Assembly (NCBI GenBank): GCA_964019165.1
Contig: OZ025271.1
Coordinates: forward strand, 8,454,275 to 8,518,274
From: Mastigias papua
Lineage: Eukaryota > Cnidaria > Scyphozoa > Rhizostomeae > Mastigiidae
Direction: 5' to 3'
DNA length: 64,000 bases
Shown here: positions 36,207 through 49,300 of the stretch, piece after piece
How positions within the stretch are numbered: the first letter of the stretch is position 1
Layout of the letters: each line of letters starts with the position of its first letter
The notes under the pieces: model-generated
The model's input: only the letters and a program-made list of their open reading frames with translations
What the model was told of the DNA's origin: nothing
Databases searched by the model: none
Translations under genes and position numbers: made by a program

Positions 36207-37314
36207 ATGAATATGGAGGACAATATAACAAGAGTTGAATTTGGAAGCCCCAAGGAAATCAGCCAGGATAGTTTCCTAGCCGAAGTACGGAAATATGAAT
36301 GTCTGTACAACAAGTAAAGTGTGGAGTACAAGAACAAAAGTCTATATATAAATACTAGGAGCAAAGAAGGTAGTAAAGTTGGTATATCAATGAAAGATGC
36401 AGAACTGACGTTTAAAAACCTGAGATCCACTTATACAAGGCATTTACGTACAATGGGGAGTTTAGCTTCCGAGTCAGGGAAGAAAATCTTTAGCTGCGTC
36501 AAAGGAAATTGCTGCCTTTGAGTGGCAACAGCCATACATAAGTCACAGAAGAACGTTGACAAATTTTCGTGCCAATTTAATTTTCGTGGCTCTTGTCAGA
36601 TGTTTAATTTGGGTGTTGTGCAATCACCCAGCTTAATTCCACTAGAATCATCAGGAAAATCATCTAGCACAAGTGATAACAACGGTGCTAGTACAAATAA
36701 TTTTGATAGTACATACGGTCAGCCTGAAAGTGACCCTGATTTTGAGAACCCGAGTCAATCCATGAACACCAGAGCCCCCCAAGGAAATAAATGAATAGAA
36801 GGAGATAGATGGTGCTGTTCAAAGTAAAGAACACATGCCTAGTAGCATATCCGATGAAGAGGGAAAAATATCAGTGTATGGGGTTAAAGTAGCTGATGAA
36901 TTATCATAGTCAAGGACCATTGGAAGTTTCAGTGGCAGCGTTAAATCAAACAACAGACCAAGGAAAAATATATGAGAAGCCAGCATCAACAGCTGACATG
37001 GATAACCTACTTGTGACAACAGCCAAGTCAATTATTACTAATTTGAGAGACGCCAGAGACCAGGCAGCATTGAAGGACAAGGGAGATGATGAACAAAGCC
37101 TTTTTTTGCAGAAGTCTCATTCCAAGACTAAAGAGACTGCCTAACAGAACAAGGGCTGCAATTAGGTGTCAAATTGAGCAAGAGCTTTTTCAGGTTGAAT
37201 ATGGTAGCCCTTATCATGCTCCACAGCCCAATGAATTTGAGCAGTTCAGACAAACACAAATTAATTTTCTGATTCAAGGAACTGTTTGTCATTTTCCAGC
37301 TAAAGAATTCTGAT
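36207..37314 (+). pseudogene. MADF/BESS-type DNA-binding gene of a PIF/Harbinger element
   Basis: From ATG 36207 the frame gives DSFLAEVRKYECLYN, then an in-frame TAA at 36315. It continues with VEYKNKS and MKDAELTFKNLRSTYTRHLR, which is the order and spacing of a MADF domain. Near 36490 the conserved sequence shifts frame (AASKEIAAFEWQQPYISHRR). A Ser/Asn-rich linker follows. The C-terminus at about 37110-37250 (RLKRLPNRTRAAIRCQIEQE, then a LFQVEYGSPY segment) resembles the BESS-like end of these proteins. Such genes accompany the transposase in PIF/Harbinger elements and help it bind DNA. Here the gene converges on a transposase remnant on the other strand. At least one stop and two shifts make it a pseudogene. 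Confidence 0.75.
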
Positions 37315-37710
37315 GACAAATTTAACTTAATCAGTTCACACAAATCTTGAATAAATCCCACACAACATTTTCATATTTTACAATTATGGTCTTTGGTTTG
37401 TTCTCTATTAGGTACGTTATGTGAAAACAGAAGCGTTCTTCAATTCATAGGGATAAAAGACATACAACTACAGTAAAATGAAATTTCTGCTTTTGATACT
37501 CAGTATGTCTATATGATTGTCTAGGTGTTGTGTTCTGTATGTTTTCTTGATCGTGAACTGTAGCACAAAATCTAACATGTTTATACTGTCAATTCACCTC
37601 ACCATCACGGCCAATGATAAAATTCTTAAAACTTTCTTTGATTTGATCTGGTTCAAACCTGTACCTGTTGCCGTGTAGTCTAGAAAGATTATGGAGACAT
37701 TTATCTTCTT

Positions 37711-38523
37711 TCATAACACTTCTCCAATCACCAGTAAAATGATTTCTCCTGTTGAATCCCTTCTGCCTACAAATCCAATTGGAAGATAGTTGGCATTTTC
37801 CGTTAATCTAATGCAATTGTGTAAATATACTGCAGCCATGGTAAGCCCTTCAATTTGCTCTATTCCAGCTTTAATAGGACGATGAAAATTCTCCATTGTG
37901 CTGTCAGTATACCAAATGTGTTTTCTATTGTTCTCCTTGCCCTGGATAGCCAGTAATTGAAAATATGGTGTTTTTCAGTAAGTGCTTTTCCTGTATAAGG
38001 TTTTACACGATATGGTTTTATTGGGAAAATATCATCAGCAACTAAAACATATGGGAGGAATCCATCACCTTGTTAAGCTGACTTTGGGATTCCAATACTG
38101 CTGGGGTGGTACTCTGCAAACGTCAGTTTGACAAAACACTTTCATAATTATCTCCACCAAAGGCTCTTATGTCTACCATAGCAAAGTAATACTTTGCATC
38201 GCATAATGCTAGAAGCACAAAGCTGTGGAATTGAAATAAGTCAAAACAGCTCTTTGGGACATTCAGTTGAAATATGCTTTCTATCCAGTGCTCCAATGCA
38301 ATTGGGATATTGTCACTGCTCTTCAAATTCTCTAGCAATTTCGAGTGATTCTTGTGCATTTGAAGGCATTCTCAAGTATGTTTCTCTCCAATTGCCCATA
38401 ATGCAGCACAGGTTTCTTTGATAAATTTTTAAATTGTTGCATACCCAATTCTAACCGCAATTGCCTCTTGGCTATGTTAGGTCCTACAAAAGAGAATAAA
38501 TGCTCTAATTCCTCTGGTGCCAT
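37711..38523 (-). pseudogene. PIF/Harbinger DDE transposase (DDE_Tnp_4 type), decayed
   Basis: Minus-strand pieces occur in the expected order. The N-terminal APEELEHLFSFVGPNIAK is at about 38523-38465. A FHSFVLLALCDAKYYFAMVD segment with VDIRAFGGD, carrying a catalytic Asp, is at about 38235-38150. PYVLVADDIFPIKPYRVKPY with an Asp pair follows at about 38060-38000. RARRTIENTFG, carrying the catalytic Glu, is near 37945. The C-terminal AAVYLHNCIRLTENANYLP is at about 37840-37780. This family cuts and pastes PIF/Harbinger elements. The pieces lie in different frames with gaps, so the enzyme is dead, although the DDE residues can still be recognised. Confidence 0.85.
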
Positions 38524-38900
38524 TCGAAGAAATCTAGAATATAAATAATGAAGGTAAGGAAGTTATAGCACTATGTGGTTTTATGGAGAAAAAATTTGGA
38601 TGCTATGCCATCTAGAGAAATCCAAAAATCAACTAACTCAGTAAATTAAAAGAAAACTTCCAAGTGTCTAGCCGCAGATGAGCATATGGCAACTATCAAT
38701 GATAGGGGTCTAATATAAAAAATGCCCACAAGAAGCCTATAGAGGATACGGCTTAGAATGATAATTTGTAAATTAAGAAATAGAAGATATATTACAAGAA
38801 GTTTCCTGACTTCCTTACTTCCTTGACAAAAGGCAATTAAATGCATATATTACAAGCCAAAAAGGGGCTTTTTATCCTTTAAGAAAGAGGACAGGGTCTA

Positions 38901-39295
38901 GACCCTCAGGAGCCCTCCATAATTGGGTGCCTGAGCTATCTTGTCAGTAAAGTAGCTATGCACTCTAACTGCTTTTTCTGGGATCCCTCAACACCCCGAA
39001 AATCTGTAGTTGTTATAAGAGCCTTGTCTCTGAGGTCTAATGCAGAAATAGTATTAATAATTGTTACCTGTAAAAATAATATCTGTCATGCAGTCTCAGC
39101 TCCCTCATTAAGGTGTTGTAAAAGCCAAGATTTGCCCTCTGTAGAAATATCTTTCTTATCCAACATCTGTGTTTTCTTCTGCTTGTCATGTCTGTTTACA
39201 ACAAGTGAACAAAAGAGGCTGGATTCTCACAAGACAGCTTCCGAGAAGAGGTCATTTTAATTGTAGCATCAAATTTTGCAATTGTGCCAAAAGTA
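38901..39295. other. No gene recognised
   Basis: A plus-strand frame at 38958-39260 is Cys/Ser-rich without recognised motif. Considered chance. Confidence 0.4.
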
Positions 39296-39309
39296 GGTCC
39301 ATTTTATTA

Positions 39310-39525
39310 GCGACAGGCAGCGAAAGGTAGCGACAGGTAACGAGAGGTAGCGATATCCAGCAACCTTAAAATCTAATGACCAGTAGTGACAGGTAGCAAC
39401 AGTTGGCGACCTTAAAATCTAATGGACAGTAGCGACAGGTATCTAAAGCCAGCGACCTTAAAATCTAATGACCAGTAGCGACAGGTAGCGACAGGTAGCG
39501 ACAGGTAGCGACAGCTGGTGACCCT
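39310..39525. repeat. AGCGACAGGT minisatellite with a higher-order unit
   Basis: The decamer GTAGCGACAG and variants recur about a dozen times. A longer block (CGACCTTAAAATCTAATG plus ACCAGTAGCGACAGG) repeats three times at about 55-60 bp spacing. It may be subterminal repeat sequence of a DNA element or a free minisatellite. Confidence 0.8.
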
Positions 39526-39652
39526 ATGAAAACCAGGCTGAAAAGAAACTAATGACAATTCTCAAACGCATATCATTGATTTCATCTGATGCTTCTACAG
39601 ATCTGCCATGATGGAGCATCTTTATGTTTACAAACAATTTTTCCCTAATACC

Positions 39653-40087
39653 TACTCTTAGGTTCCTAATAAACGGGGGTGGGGTCATAATAGTAAGGGG
39701 GTCGGAAAATGTTCGAAAATTTAATAAATGGGGGTCTTATTAAACAGGGGGGTCAGAATTTTGAAAAAATGTCAAAATCTTTAAAAAACACAAATCCATA
39801 GAGGATATCTTTTCAAAAGCAAGAGAAACTAATAAGAACAGTTTTTAAGATAACCCAAGAATAAGAAATATAAGCCAAATATAGCATGAAAATCTATGCA
39901 TCAAAAATATCTCTGATTGGAGCACACAAATACAAACATTTTGTCAAAGTTGAAGACAAAAAGGATAACCTAATCTGTCAAATACTTGAAAATTAATAAA
40001 CAGGGGGTCCTAATAAGGTCTGGGGGGTCGGACAAAAATCGAAAAAGTAATAAGCATCCCGGGATGTTTATTAGGAACCTAAGAATA
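39653..40087. mobile_element. MITE with G-rich subterminal sequence (family 1)
   Basis: CTTAGGTTCCTAATAAAC at 39657-39674 is exactly inverted at 40066-40083. Inside each end are G-runs such as GGGGGTGGGG, GGGGGGTCGG and CAGGGGGGTC. There is no coding content. The ends resemble the 43.0 and 55.9 kb elements (TACTCTT...CCTAATA). Confidence 0.75.
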
Positions 40088-40497
40088 AATGGCTTGTCCC
40101 TAACATTTTGCCCTTAGGTGTTAGTCTCATGCCCTCACTCCTCCCTCCCTCACTACCACTGGCACCATCATAGTCATCCCTGCCCAACTGTCAGATTCAG
40201 CTGCCTACTCGCCAAAGTTTACAGCACAATCAATTTTCTTAACAAGAACCAATTTACCCACCCCCTCTACCCTGTGCATAGGTTTTCTTGAATGACAGTC
40301 TCATTTACACGGTAAAGTAAGCAAGAAAACCTATTACAGGAACTTATGATACTCTTCAAAATATCAGAACAGAACGGACAATCATTTATCCGAGTGAGTG
40401 GTAAAAGAATTTGTTTAGAAGCCTAAAGTTTCTTTCATAGAGTGTCTTATAGGAAACGATTTGTGTAATATGAAATAATGATGATACAGACAGATTA

Positions 40498-40680
40498 AAT
40501 CAATCAGTCAGTCAATCGATCAATCAATCAATCAATTCATCGATCGATCAATCACTCAATCAATCAATCAATCAATCAATCAATACAGACAGATTAAATC
40601 AATCAATCAGTCAGTTAGTCAACCAATCAATCAATCAATCAATCAATCGGTCAATCAGTCAATTTTCAGCCAATCGGCTA
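40498..40680. repeat. TCAA tetranucleotide microsatellite
   Basis: A run of AATCAATC units with GTCA and GATC variants over about 180 bp. Confidence 0.9.
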
Positions 40681-43012
40681 AATAATCAGTCAAAAACTTA
40701 ATCATCATCAACAGCATCATCATCATTTCGTACTGAAAGTGTCATACTGATGATGGATGCAGGAATGGGTCCGAAATGTCCACATTGCAAATAGGTTACC
40801 AGTTTGTCTTCAAATAGATGTGTCGCAGTGTTGTTGTACTGAAGATGAATTATATCACTATCACTCTTTTACGTCGTCCTTGCTCAAAAAATTATCAGAA
40901 AGCTGTGTTTTCTGACCAGTGTATCCTTATCGGGTCATCATCATCGTCATCACTGCTCAAAAAGTCGCATCAAGCAACAACTTCAATCAACTCACCATTA
41001 CTTGTCCATCAATCGAGATTTTCACGCCACATTGCACTATCTATAAGAATAAATAAACTGGTAACTTCTTTGACATTCACAAACAATACATCAGCGTCAT
41101 TATGATGGCAATTAGAGTACAGGCTACTCTTCAATTCAATTTCATTTTCACTCATTGAGCAACTTTCAGCACGTACACGTACGTTCAATTCAAAGGCACG
41201 TACATTAAGCAACTTCACGGTGTGAGAGGTATTAAATGTACTTTGTTGAAGTTGTAGCAGCAGGCAATGATGCCAGTGAAGACTCTGGCTTTGCAGAGTT
41301 TGCTAGCTATTTTCCATTGAAGTGGGGTTGTTTATTAACTGTTGAAAAGTGGAGCCTAACGTTTCTCATAACCTGCTCTTGCTTTCTCATATTTCTAAGA
41401 AATTAAAGCTCCTCAGGGTAAAGAATGTGCTTATGCGGTTGTGCTAAAGAACCGTGAGGCATAAAAATTCATTTTTAGCTTAAATCTAGAGATGCATTTT
41501 CGTGGCCCGACAAGAAAACTACTGCTGCTTTTTCGGTTGGGACTTTACCAACATCGACGATACAACTAACACCCCTCAAAATAGATCACTCACTGCTAAA
41601 ATTAATCTGAATAATTAATATAACATAAAGTATAGCATGTTTTTTGAACAACAGTCAAGGGAAAGAGCACTGACAATAAAAAAACACACGTTTCTTGAAT
41701 TTCTAACTCAACTCCAAACAGATAGAGTGTTTGAATATTGAGGAATAAAACAGTGTTATCACCTAAACTTCACAAGTTAAATTTCATAAAAGTAAAGTGA
41801 TAGTCAGTAGAAATAGGAGTTGTAAAATATGCCAAAGTGATTCGATCAAGTAGTAATAAACTTCCAGTACATCGTTTACACCAGTGAGAAGCTTGCGTCT
41901 ATGCTCACTGATAGAGGTGCAGAGGTATTTATCGAGCTATTATTTTCATCCTATATGGGCAACATTCTGTGCAAAATAAGTATCTGGATATCACAAGTAA
42001 AACGATATTCCTTATCAAGCTGATCTGTCCAAGGTTTTTTTTTCACTGCTGCATTTGAGTCCAGTAGACCAGTGGCCCTTAAAAGCGACCCAATAGTTTT
42101 TAAAGTACACAGTCACCAGGGGGCCAAGTGCCATTATTACGAAACTCTTCACATTGAATTTTTAAAACAATTACCTAGAAATGAGGTTGTCCTTCCTGGT
42201 GTCCTTTTCAAGGTGTGTTCTACTTGGGATCTACTCAAAAAAGTCGACAAAAATGAGTTTCAGTTGCTGCGAAGGGATTTTGTAAACATCACCATTTTGT
42301 GCTTACACTTTGTGCGAGCTGTAAGAGGGACAGATAAACAACAACTGACTGAATGGAAACTTTCTAAATAATGCGGGCAGTGATGTAACCATCGGGGATC
42401 CGAACCTGCACGCTTCAAACATATGTTCCTCATGATCTGTCAAGAATGCTATAGAATTAATGAGCGAGATGAGGTTTTAACAGATTACTTAGTTCAGTGA
42501 TGCGGTATGACTGACTCAGACAATGCCCAACACAGAAACATCTCATTAAGAACTCAACGTTTACGATGTTACTGAAATAGAAGAAAGAAGATGAAATCAA
42601 TTTTGTTATCCACATTTGCTCTTGTTGCTGGGGAAAGCAATCTAGAAAGCCCCTATCTCAACCTTCATACGATCATCTGCATCAATGTAACTCTTACTAC
42701 GACAATATAATCCTGTGGAAAATGTCACAGGGTAATCACAACTGTTAGTAGTTTTCTACAAGCAAAAACTCATAAAGAGAAGCAATATAAAACCCTAAAG
42801 TAGTCAACAGTAATAGAGACATTCCCTTCTCCATCAAGTTGCCAATTTGGGTAAACCAGTTTGCAATTGAACAAAAATTATGTTTATATCGTACTATATC
42901 TAAAATCTACTGATGAATATAAGAGTGGCTTCCCCTTTCTCTCTTAGATACAGATTAACACTATAGAGAGTTAGCATGAATACAAGTGTAAAATATTCGA
43001 TTTTCCAGCCTA
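40681..43012. other. No gene firmly recognised
   Basis: A 99-codon frame without an ATG start (42072-42371) follows a possible CAG acceptor but shows no known domain. A ~45-bp segment at 41082-41130 (CATTATGATGGCAATTAGAG) recurs near 45867-45913, suggesting a dispersed repeat. Confidence 0.4.
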
Positions 43013-43364
43013 TACTCCTTGGTGCCTAATAGAAGGGGGGTTGGAGTAGTCGGGGGGGTTAGAAAAATCCCCAAAACCTAATTAGGGGGGTTGGAATAAA
43101 TGGGGAGTTGGAAAATTGCCTTAAATTTAATAGACAGGGGGTATTGAAAAAGCTTCTAAGAAGTGCAACTTTTCTGAAAACAACAATAGCAATTAAGCAA
43201 AAATGAAGACAAAGAAAAATGATTATTCACGTCATTCATAAAAGTGTTTTATAAAAGTTTCCCCAAAATTTACTAGCCGGGGGTGGTGGAATAAGAATGT
43301 CCTGGCTGGAAAATTTTGAAAAAATTAATTAGCGGGGGGGACGTCTATTAGGCACTGAAGAGTA
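43013..43364. mobile_element. MITE with G-rich ends (family 2, copy A)
   Basis: The left end TACTCCTTGGTGCCTAATAG is matched by the reverse complement of GTCTATTAGGCACTGAAGAG at 43343-43362. GGGGGG runs lie just inside both ends. CCTA occurs at 43009-43012 and 43365-43368, compatible with a 4-bp target duplication. No coding content. It shares its termini with the copy at 55.9 kb. Confidence 0.8.
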
Positions 43365-46324
43365 CCTAAGATGCCCTTAATTCTACTGGAACAACTACTG
43401 AATGCAAAAAAGAAATCAAGACACAAAACTTCTCAACACCTATTCGTCTGAAACATTGCCTTAAATGGTTAAAAAAATGCCCGTGTACGATGCTATGGAG
43501 TTTGGCTATTTATTCAACATTGTTTTAGGGGAGGGGGCCTGCAGCATTAATTCATAACAATGGGCGGATGATCCGAGTACTTTTGGGAGGCATGGCATAA
43601 GATTGTCTAGTTTGGCTTGTCACCCCTCCGATGGATGCAATATATGGTCTGGCTTTTCTTTCACTCAAATAGCCAAGCAATTAATTTCTCTTATTAAAGA
43701 AACGCCTGATCTTTTCCCATCTCCTTAAACAATAGAAATGATAATTGACCAAAGTGCTTCGTCAAACCACCATTCTGTCCTCTCCTTATACATCTGACAT
43801 GAATGTGAAAGCATGGGCTTTATAAAAGAATTAAAACATATGCCTGGATTTTCAGGAAAGGGCCCTTTTGTACGCAAAATTTCCGAAGGGTGTGTCACTC
43901 GCAGAAATGTATATGAGAAGTTTGGGATGGTACAAGATTTTCTATGATTAAATGTGATGTCATGATTTTCATTACTTTTTTGACTTTGCTGTGAGTTTTG
44001 TGATTCTTTATTATTCACTTTCGGGATTTTTGTGATTTTTCACAAATGTTAAGAGCATTTTCTGAGCGACATGTCATGCAAATGGGCAAGTTGATGAATG
44101 GTCAGAGCATTTGACTGCTGAGTGGAACATCCATGGTTCGAGCCAAAGGGTAGGATCGTAGTAGGGATGCTAGCTCACTGTCCATCTATTTCCAAATTGG
44201 TACCTGTTGCCAATATCTCAATATGCCAACAGCTCCAAGTACGTGTCCTCTCTAAGTGGCACTCCCAATGTAAGGGATTGTATATGCAGACCTCCCAGTC
44301 AAACTGAATGTATTCTTTTATGAGTTTATGTCAGGTCTACCATGTTTGTTGACATTTTATGCTACAGTCTCAAGGACTTTATGCTATTTCATGATAATAT
44401 TTCTTAAATTTTATGCTATTTTATGGAACTAAAGCGGAATTTTATCAAGCAGGTTGATTTAAGGTGTGCCATTTATGGTAAAAGGCTTGAAGCTAATGCC
44501 GTTCAAAGTGAAAGAGACAAACAAAAAACCAAGCAGAAAAAGGAAAACCTACCAGCAACTAGGAGCAAAGAATAGGAATGCATAACAATAAAGAATGGTT
44601 ACTGGTAAACAGGGATGTAAATTGATGGAAATTTTGGAGCGTGAACAGCTCAAAATTCCAACTGACGAAGGATCAATTATCATTATGTATGAAGGCCAAA
44701 CTTTCATGAACACTTACTACTGCTGACTATCAACAGTCAATATGAAACTTTGCTGCTACAAGGCAGGCCTGCAGACAGTTGAACAGGACTGTGTTTATGT
44801 AGAAACCAAATTCAGAGTCTGAAACTCTTGTATGTTAAAACTTTAACCATTGGATCAAAGACCATGTGTCAAAATAATATGTAATAGTTATGGTGCTGAA
44901 AATTGGGGGTCTGGGGCTTTGTGTCCAAAATAATGTTTGAGGTAAAGTCCTCAAAAATGCCCGAAAATGCTCTTATAGAAAATAGAATGGTCTTGTTTTC
45001 ATTAATAAAGGTATACTGAGGAGAGAAGAGAGCCCGATCGGAAAGACTGTATCATTCGCGAAAACTGAATTTATGACTCAAATGAACCTGAAACATTAGT
45101 CAGGAAATGTAGCAGTCTGAAAATCTCAGGGCAATCGGAAAATTGAAATCTATGGCTTCAATTTTCTAACTGGATGAAGATTGGGGCCAAATGTCTTACA
45201 AAATGTGTATTGCATGTGGTTTCTGAAATACTTACAAAAAATTAATCTTGAAAAAATTAATCTTGAAGTAAAAAGAATTCTAAGAAAATTTAAGCCTGAA
45301 ATTATCAACAGATCAAAAATATCGAGCCGCAGCAAAAATCATATTATAAAGCAGGATTATAGGTTTACAATGCAGCTGGGTGCAAAACACCTACGAATCT
45401 GAATGGGTTGAAAAGAATATCATGACTACATATACAGAACCTAGAGAATCAACTCGAATGGGCCAAAAGAAATGTCACGAAGTGCCAGCATCTCCAAATG
45501 CTATTGGGAAGCCAATGGCTTTACATACACATTCTCACTGTTTCTACAGTTTTCAATTTCATCGATTTCAAATATTCATTGAAAGACACAGATCCAAATG
45601 AAGGTGAAAATACATCCTTCTGTTAAAGTTTACCATTGTGCAACCCAGTGTCTCCTAAACCTCAATTTGTTTGTTTGACAACAGTACTGCCTTTGTAAAT
45701 ATACACAGGCTATATGTAATGTCGGTTGTAAATACCAAATTTAGGGAAATAACAATGGATTAAAGTAGCACTGCTTGACAAATCCTCATTCAATTCTTCC
45801 ATGGTTATATTTTGAAACCACAGTAAATAGAACAAACTCTCGCAAGCCTTCTCATTTACTAAATAAAAACATCACCGCCATTATGATGGAAATTAGAGCC
45901 TAGGCTACTTTGTCCCGCCCTTTTCTCACACCAAATCACGCAATCAAGGCAAATCTGTAACAGTTGCAAGTCTCCTTTTGAGATGTGCAGTTGTCATGAA
46001 AGCACGCATTGGACAAAATGCAATAAAAATAGCTATTTATTATGAACTTTAGATGAAAATTAACTGCAATCAGCTTGCAGGTGATATATGGCACCAATTG
46101 ATGACAATTGTGATGTCATTCATGTACAGAACATGCATTTTCATACGTTAACTCCAACAAGACATGGAATGGGGAAATGAACAAATGGAGTTTGTCAAGA
46201 ATTTCCAATGGAAAATTGAATACAATCGGACAATTTTGTCATGTACTTATTGACTTTTACAAGATGACTTAGTGAAAGGAACATTTACACTTGAGGATAG
46301 TGCAATTGTGGTTTTCGGTGTAGA
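43365..46324. other. No gene recognised
   Basis: AT-rich. A short direct repeat, AAAATTAATCTTGAA, occurs twice around 45237-45267. A dispersed repeat shared with 41.1 kb lies at 45867-45913. Confidence 0.5.
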
Positions 46325-49300
46325 ATGTGAGGGGTAGCACCTGTGTAGACCTGTCAGTCGCACATTTGGGTCATTCTGGATGTGGATAGGAACTCTGGTC
46401 CTCCACTGCTATACAGCTCTCACTTATGGCTCCAGTAGTTGGTAGTGCACACCAACGGCCACACCATGGTACATCATCTCGACTGGTGAGCTAAACTAAG
46501 TACTCTTGATGATGAAGACTTGTGGCCAGCCTCTGTGGAAGGGATTAGGGCCCCACCATGTAAATACCAATAGTTTGTTATGGATCTGGTTAATAGAATT
46601 GAAGAAGATAGAGAAGGACGAGCTGAGCCCCCTGCGACTCTTCCGGATTCAAATGACAGGGAAGAAGTTAGTAGCCATCCGGCTAATAGGGCTGCGAATG
46701 ACGATGGCAACCCAAACCCTACTGGAAGGAGGTTGTTTGACAATGCAGTACTGAAAACTAGAGGTGAAATCTTAAATATTGGGACGTGGAACGTCAGAAC
46801 TTTGTATCAATCAGGAAAGCTAGAATATGCTGTGCAGGAGATGAATAGAATGAGCATTGACATACTGGGACTATCGGAAGTGAGGTGGACAGAGAATGGA
46901 AGAATAGCGAAGGACAAATATACCATGATATATTCAGGAGGAGATGAACATAAAAATGGAGTAGGTATCATTTTAGGAAAAAGATTAGTAAATTCAATCA
47001 TAGGTTACTGGCCGGTATCAGACAGAATAATAATGGTGAAGATAAGAGGAAATCCTTTCAATGTTTATATAATACAAGTGTATGCTCCCACTCAAGATCA
47101 TGCAGATGAGAAAATTGAGGCTTTCTATGAAAAGATAGAGAATGTGATTCAAAGGATTAAATCTGGAGAGGTTACATGCATAATGGGTGACTTTAATGCT
47201 AAGGTAGGAACCACGTTAGAGAATACAGTTGGAAGATATGGGCTAGGAGACACAAATGAACGTGGTGAAAGGCTAATAGAGTTTTGCCAACAGCACAATC
47301 TAGTAATCACAAACACATGGTTCCAGCAACACCCAAGAAGGCTCTACACATGGCAAAGCCCAGACAAAGAAATTCGAAATCAAATAGATTACATTATGAT
47401 AAACAGCAGGTTCAAGAATGGAGTTAGAAGAGTCAAGACATACCCAGGAGCAGATATCAATTCAGATCATAGCCCAGTAGTCATGAAATTGAAAATTAAG
47501 CTTAAAAAAGTACAAACAAAGAAAAGGCAAGGTCAGCTGAATCTAGATATGTTGAAAGAGCAAAAAACATCAGAAGTAGGTTCAATGTTGCAATTCAAAA
47601 TAAATTTGATGTTCTTAATGTAGAGGAACAGGAACAAGCACCAGATAGTACAGATACAGTACAGAGGAAATGGGACTATGTAAAGAGCGCTTTACATAGA
47701 ACTGCACAAAAGATTCTACCGAGAAAAAATATTACTAAGAAGCAGAAGTGGATGACAGATGACATTCTAGACAAAATGGATCTCAGACGAATAGCCAAAA
47801 ATAATGATCCAAAGCAATATGACAAGTTAAACCGAGAAGTTATTGACATGTGTAGAAATGCAAAAGAAGATTGGATGATACAGCAATGTCAAGAGGTGGA
47901 GGAACTTGATAGGGGACACAAAGTTAAGGAGATGCATAATAGAGTAAAACAACTGACAACTTTTAAATCAAGGAAACGGAGTTCTGGATGCATAGAGAGC
48001 AAAGATGGAAGGATACTGTTTGAACAAAAAGATGTAGCAGATAGATGGGTTGAATACATAGCTGAATTGTATGATGATGAAAGACAGCCGTTGTCAGACA
48101 ACAATGCTCTTACTGGTAAGGCAATCCTAAAGTCAGAAGTTGAGGCAGCAATTAGAGCAATGAAAAGAGGGAAGGCCACAGGCCCAGAGGAAATATCAGC
48201 TGAGGTGTTGGCAGCATTAGATAGCAACAACCTAAACATCATCACAGAGATATTCAATGACATCTATCACACTGGTTTTGTTCCAAAAGACATGAGACAA
48301 TCAATCTTTGTGTTTATACCAAAAAAGCCAAATGCACACAGTTGCTCAGATTTTCGTACCATAAGTTTGATGAGTCATATGACGAAGCTTTTATTGAAGA
48401 TCATACAAAAAAAGGGTTATAGCAAAAATAGATTAAGAAATTAGCATCTTTCAGAGTGGTTTCCGACCTAGGATTGGAACAAGAGAGGGTATATTCAATT
48501 TAAGAATTATTTGTGAGCGAATTATTGAGCTGGGACAAGACGTTTTTATCTGTTTTATTGACAATAAGAAAGCGTTTGATAAAGTGAAACATTCCAAGCT
48601 GATGGAGTGTCTAAAGGAAATAGGAATTGATGAAAAAGATTTGAGAATTATTGCAGGGCTATACTGGGATCAAACAGCTGTGGCTAGAACAAAAATAGAG
48701 TTTTCATCAGAATTTAGCATCAAGAGAGGTGTCCTGTCACCAAATTTATTTAATTTGTATACAGAGAAAATCTTTAAAGAAGTAATAGATAGAAATGGAG
48801 TAAATATCGGTAGTATGAATATTAATAATTTGAGGTATGCGGATGACACAGCACTAATAGCCTTAAATGCAGCAGATTTACAGACACTACTCGATAAAGT
48901 AAATACATGTGGGAAACCGTATGGAATGGAGATGAACATCGTAAAAACAAAGAGTATGGTAGTTAGTAAAACGGTACATAAAATAATAGATTTAGAACTT
49001 GACGGAAAGCCAATTGAGCAAGTATCTAAGTTCGTTTACCTAGGGCATATGACAAGGGAAGATGGCAGAAGTGATGCAGAAATAGCACGACGTATTCTAA
49101 TTGCAAAAAGAGCTTTCACTAACATGAAGAAATTGTTGACATGCAGAAACATAAACATTAGTTTGAGATTTAGGCTATTAAAATGCTATGTTTGGTCTAC
49201 ACTTACCTACAGAGTTGAAACATGGACCATTTCAAGGGCTATGAGTAGGCGATTGGAAGCATTTGAAATGTGGTGCTATAGGCGAATGTTAAGGATATCA

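Larger units (their letters stand above)
36100..38900. mobile_element. PIF/Harbinger DNA transposon remnant
   Basis: A MADF/BESS-type gene (plus strand) and a DDE_Tnp_4 transposase (minus strand) in convergent order are the standard two-gene cargo of PIF/Harbinger elements. I could not identify terminal inverted repeats or the 3-bp target duplication, so the outer limits are approximate. Both genes are broken. Confidence 0.75.

Noticed and set aside
42072..42371. 99-codon plus-strand frame without ATG start
   Set aside because: No known motif and no downstream donor partner. Open length alone is weak evidence, so it is left as unassigned.
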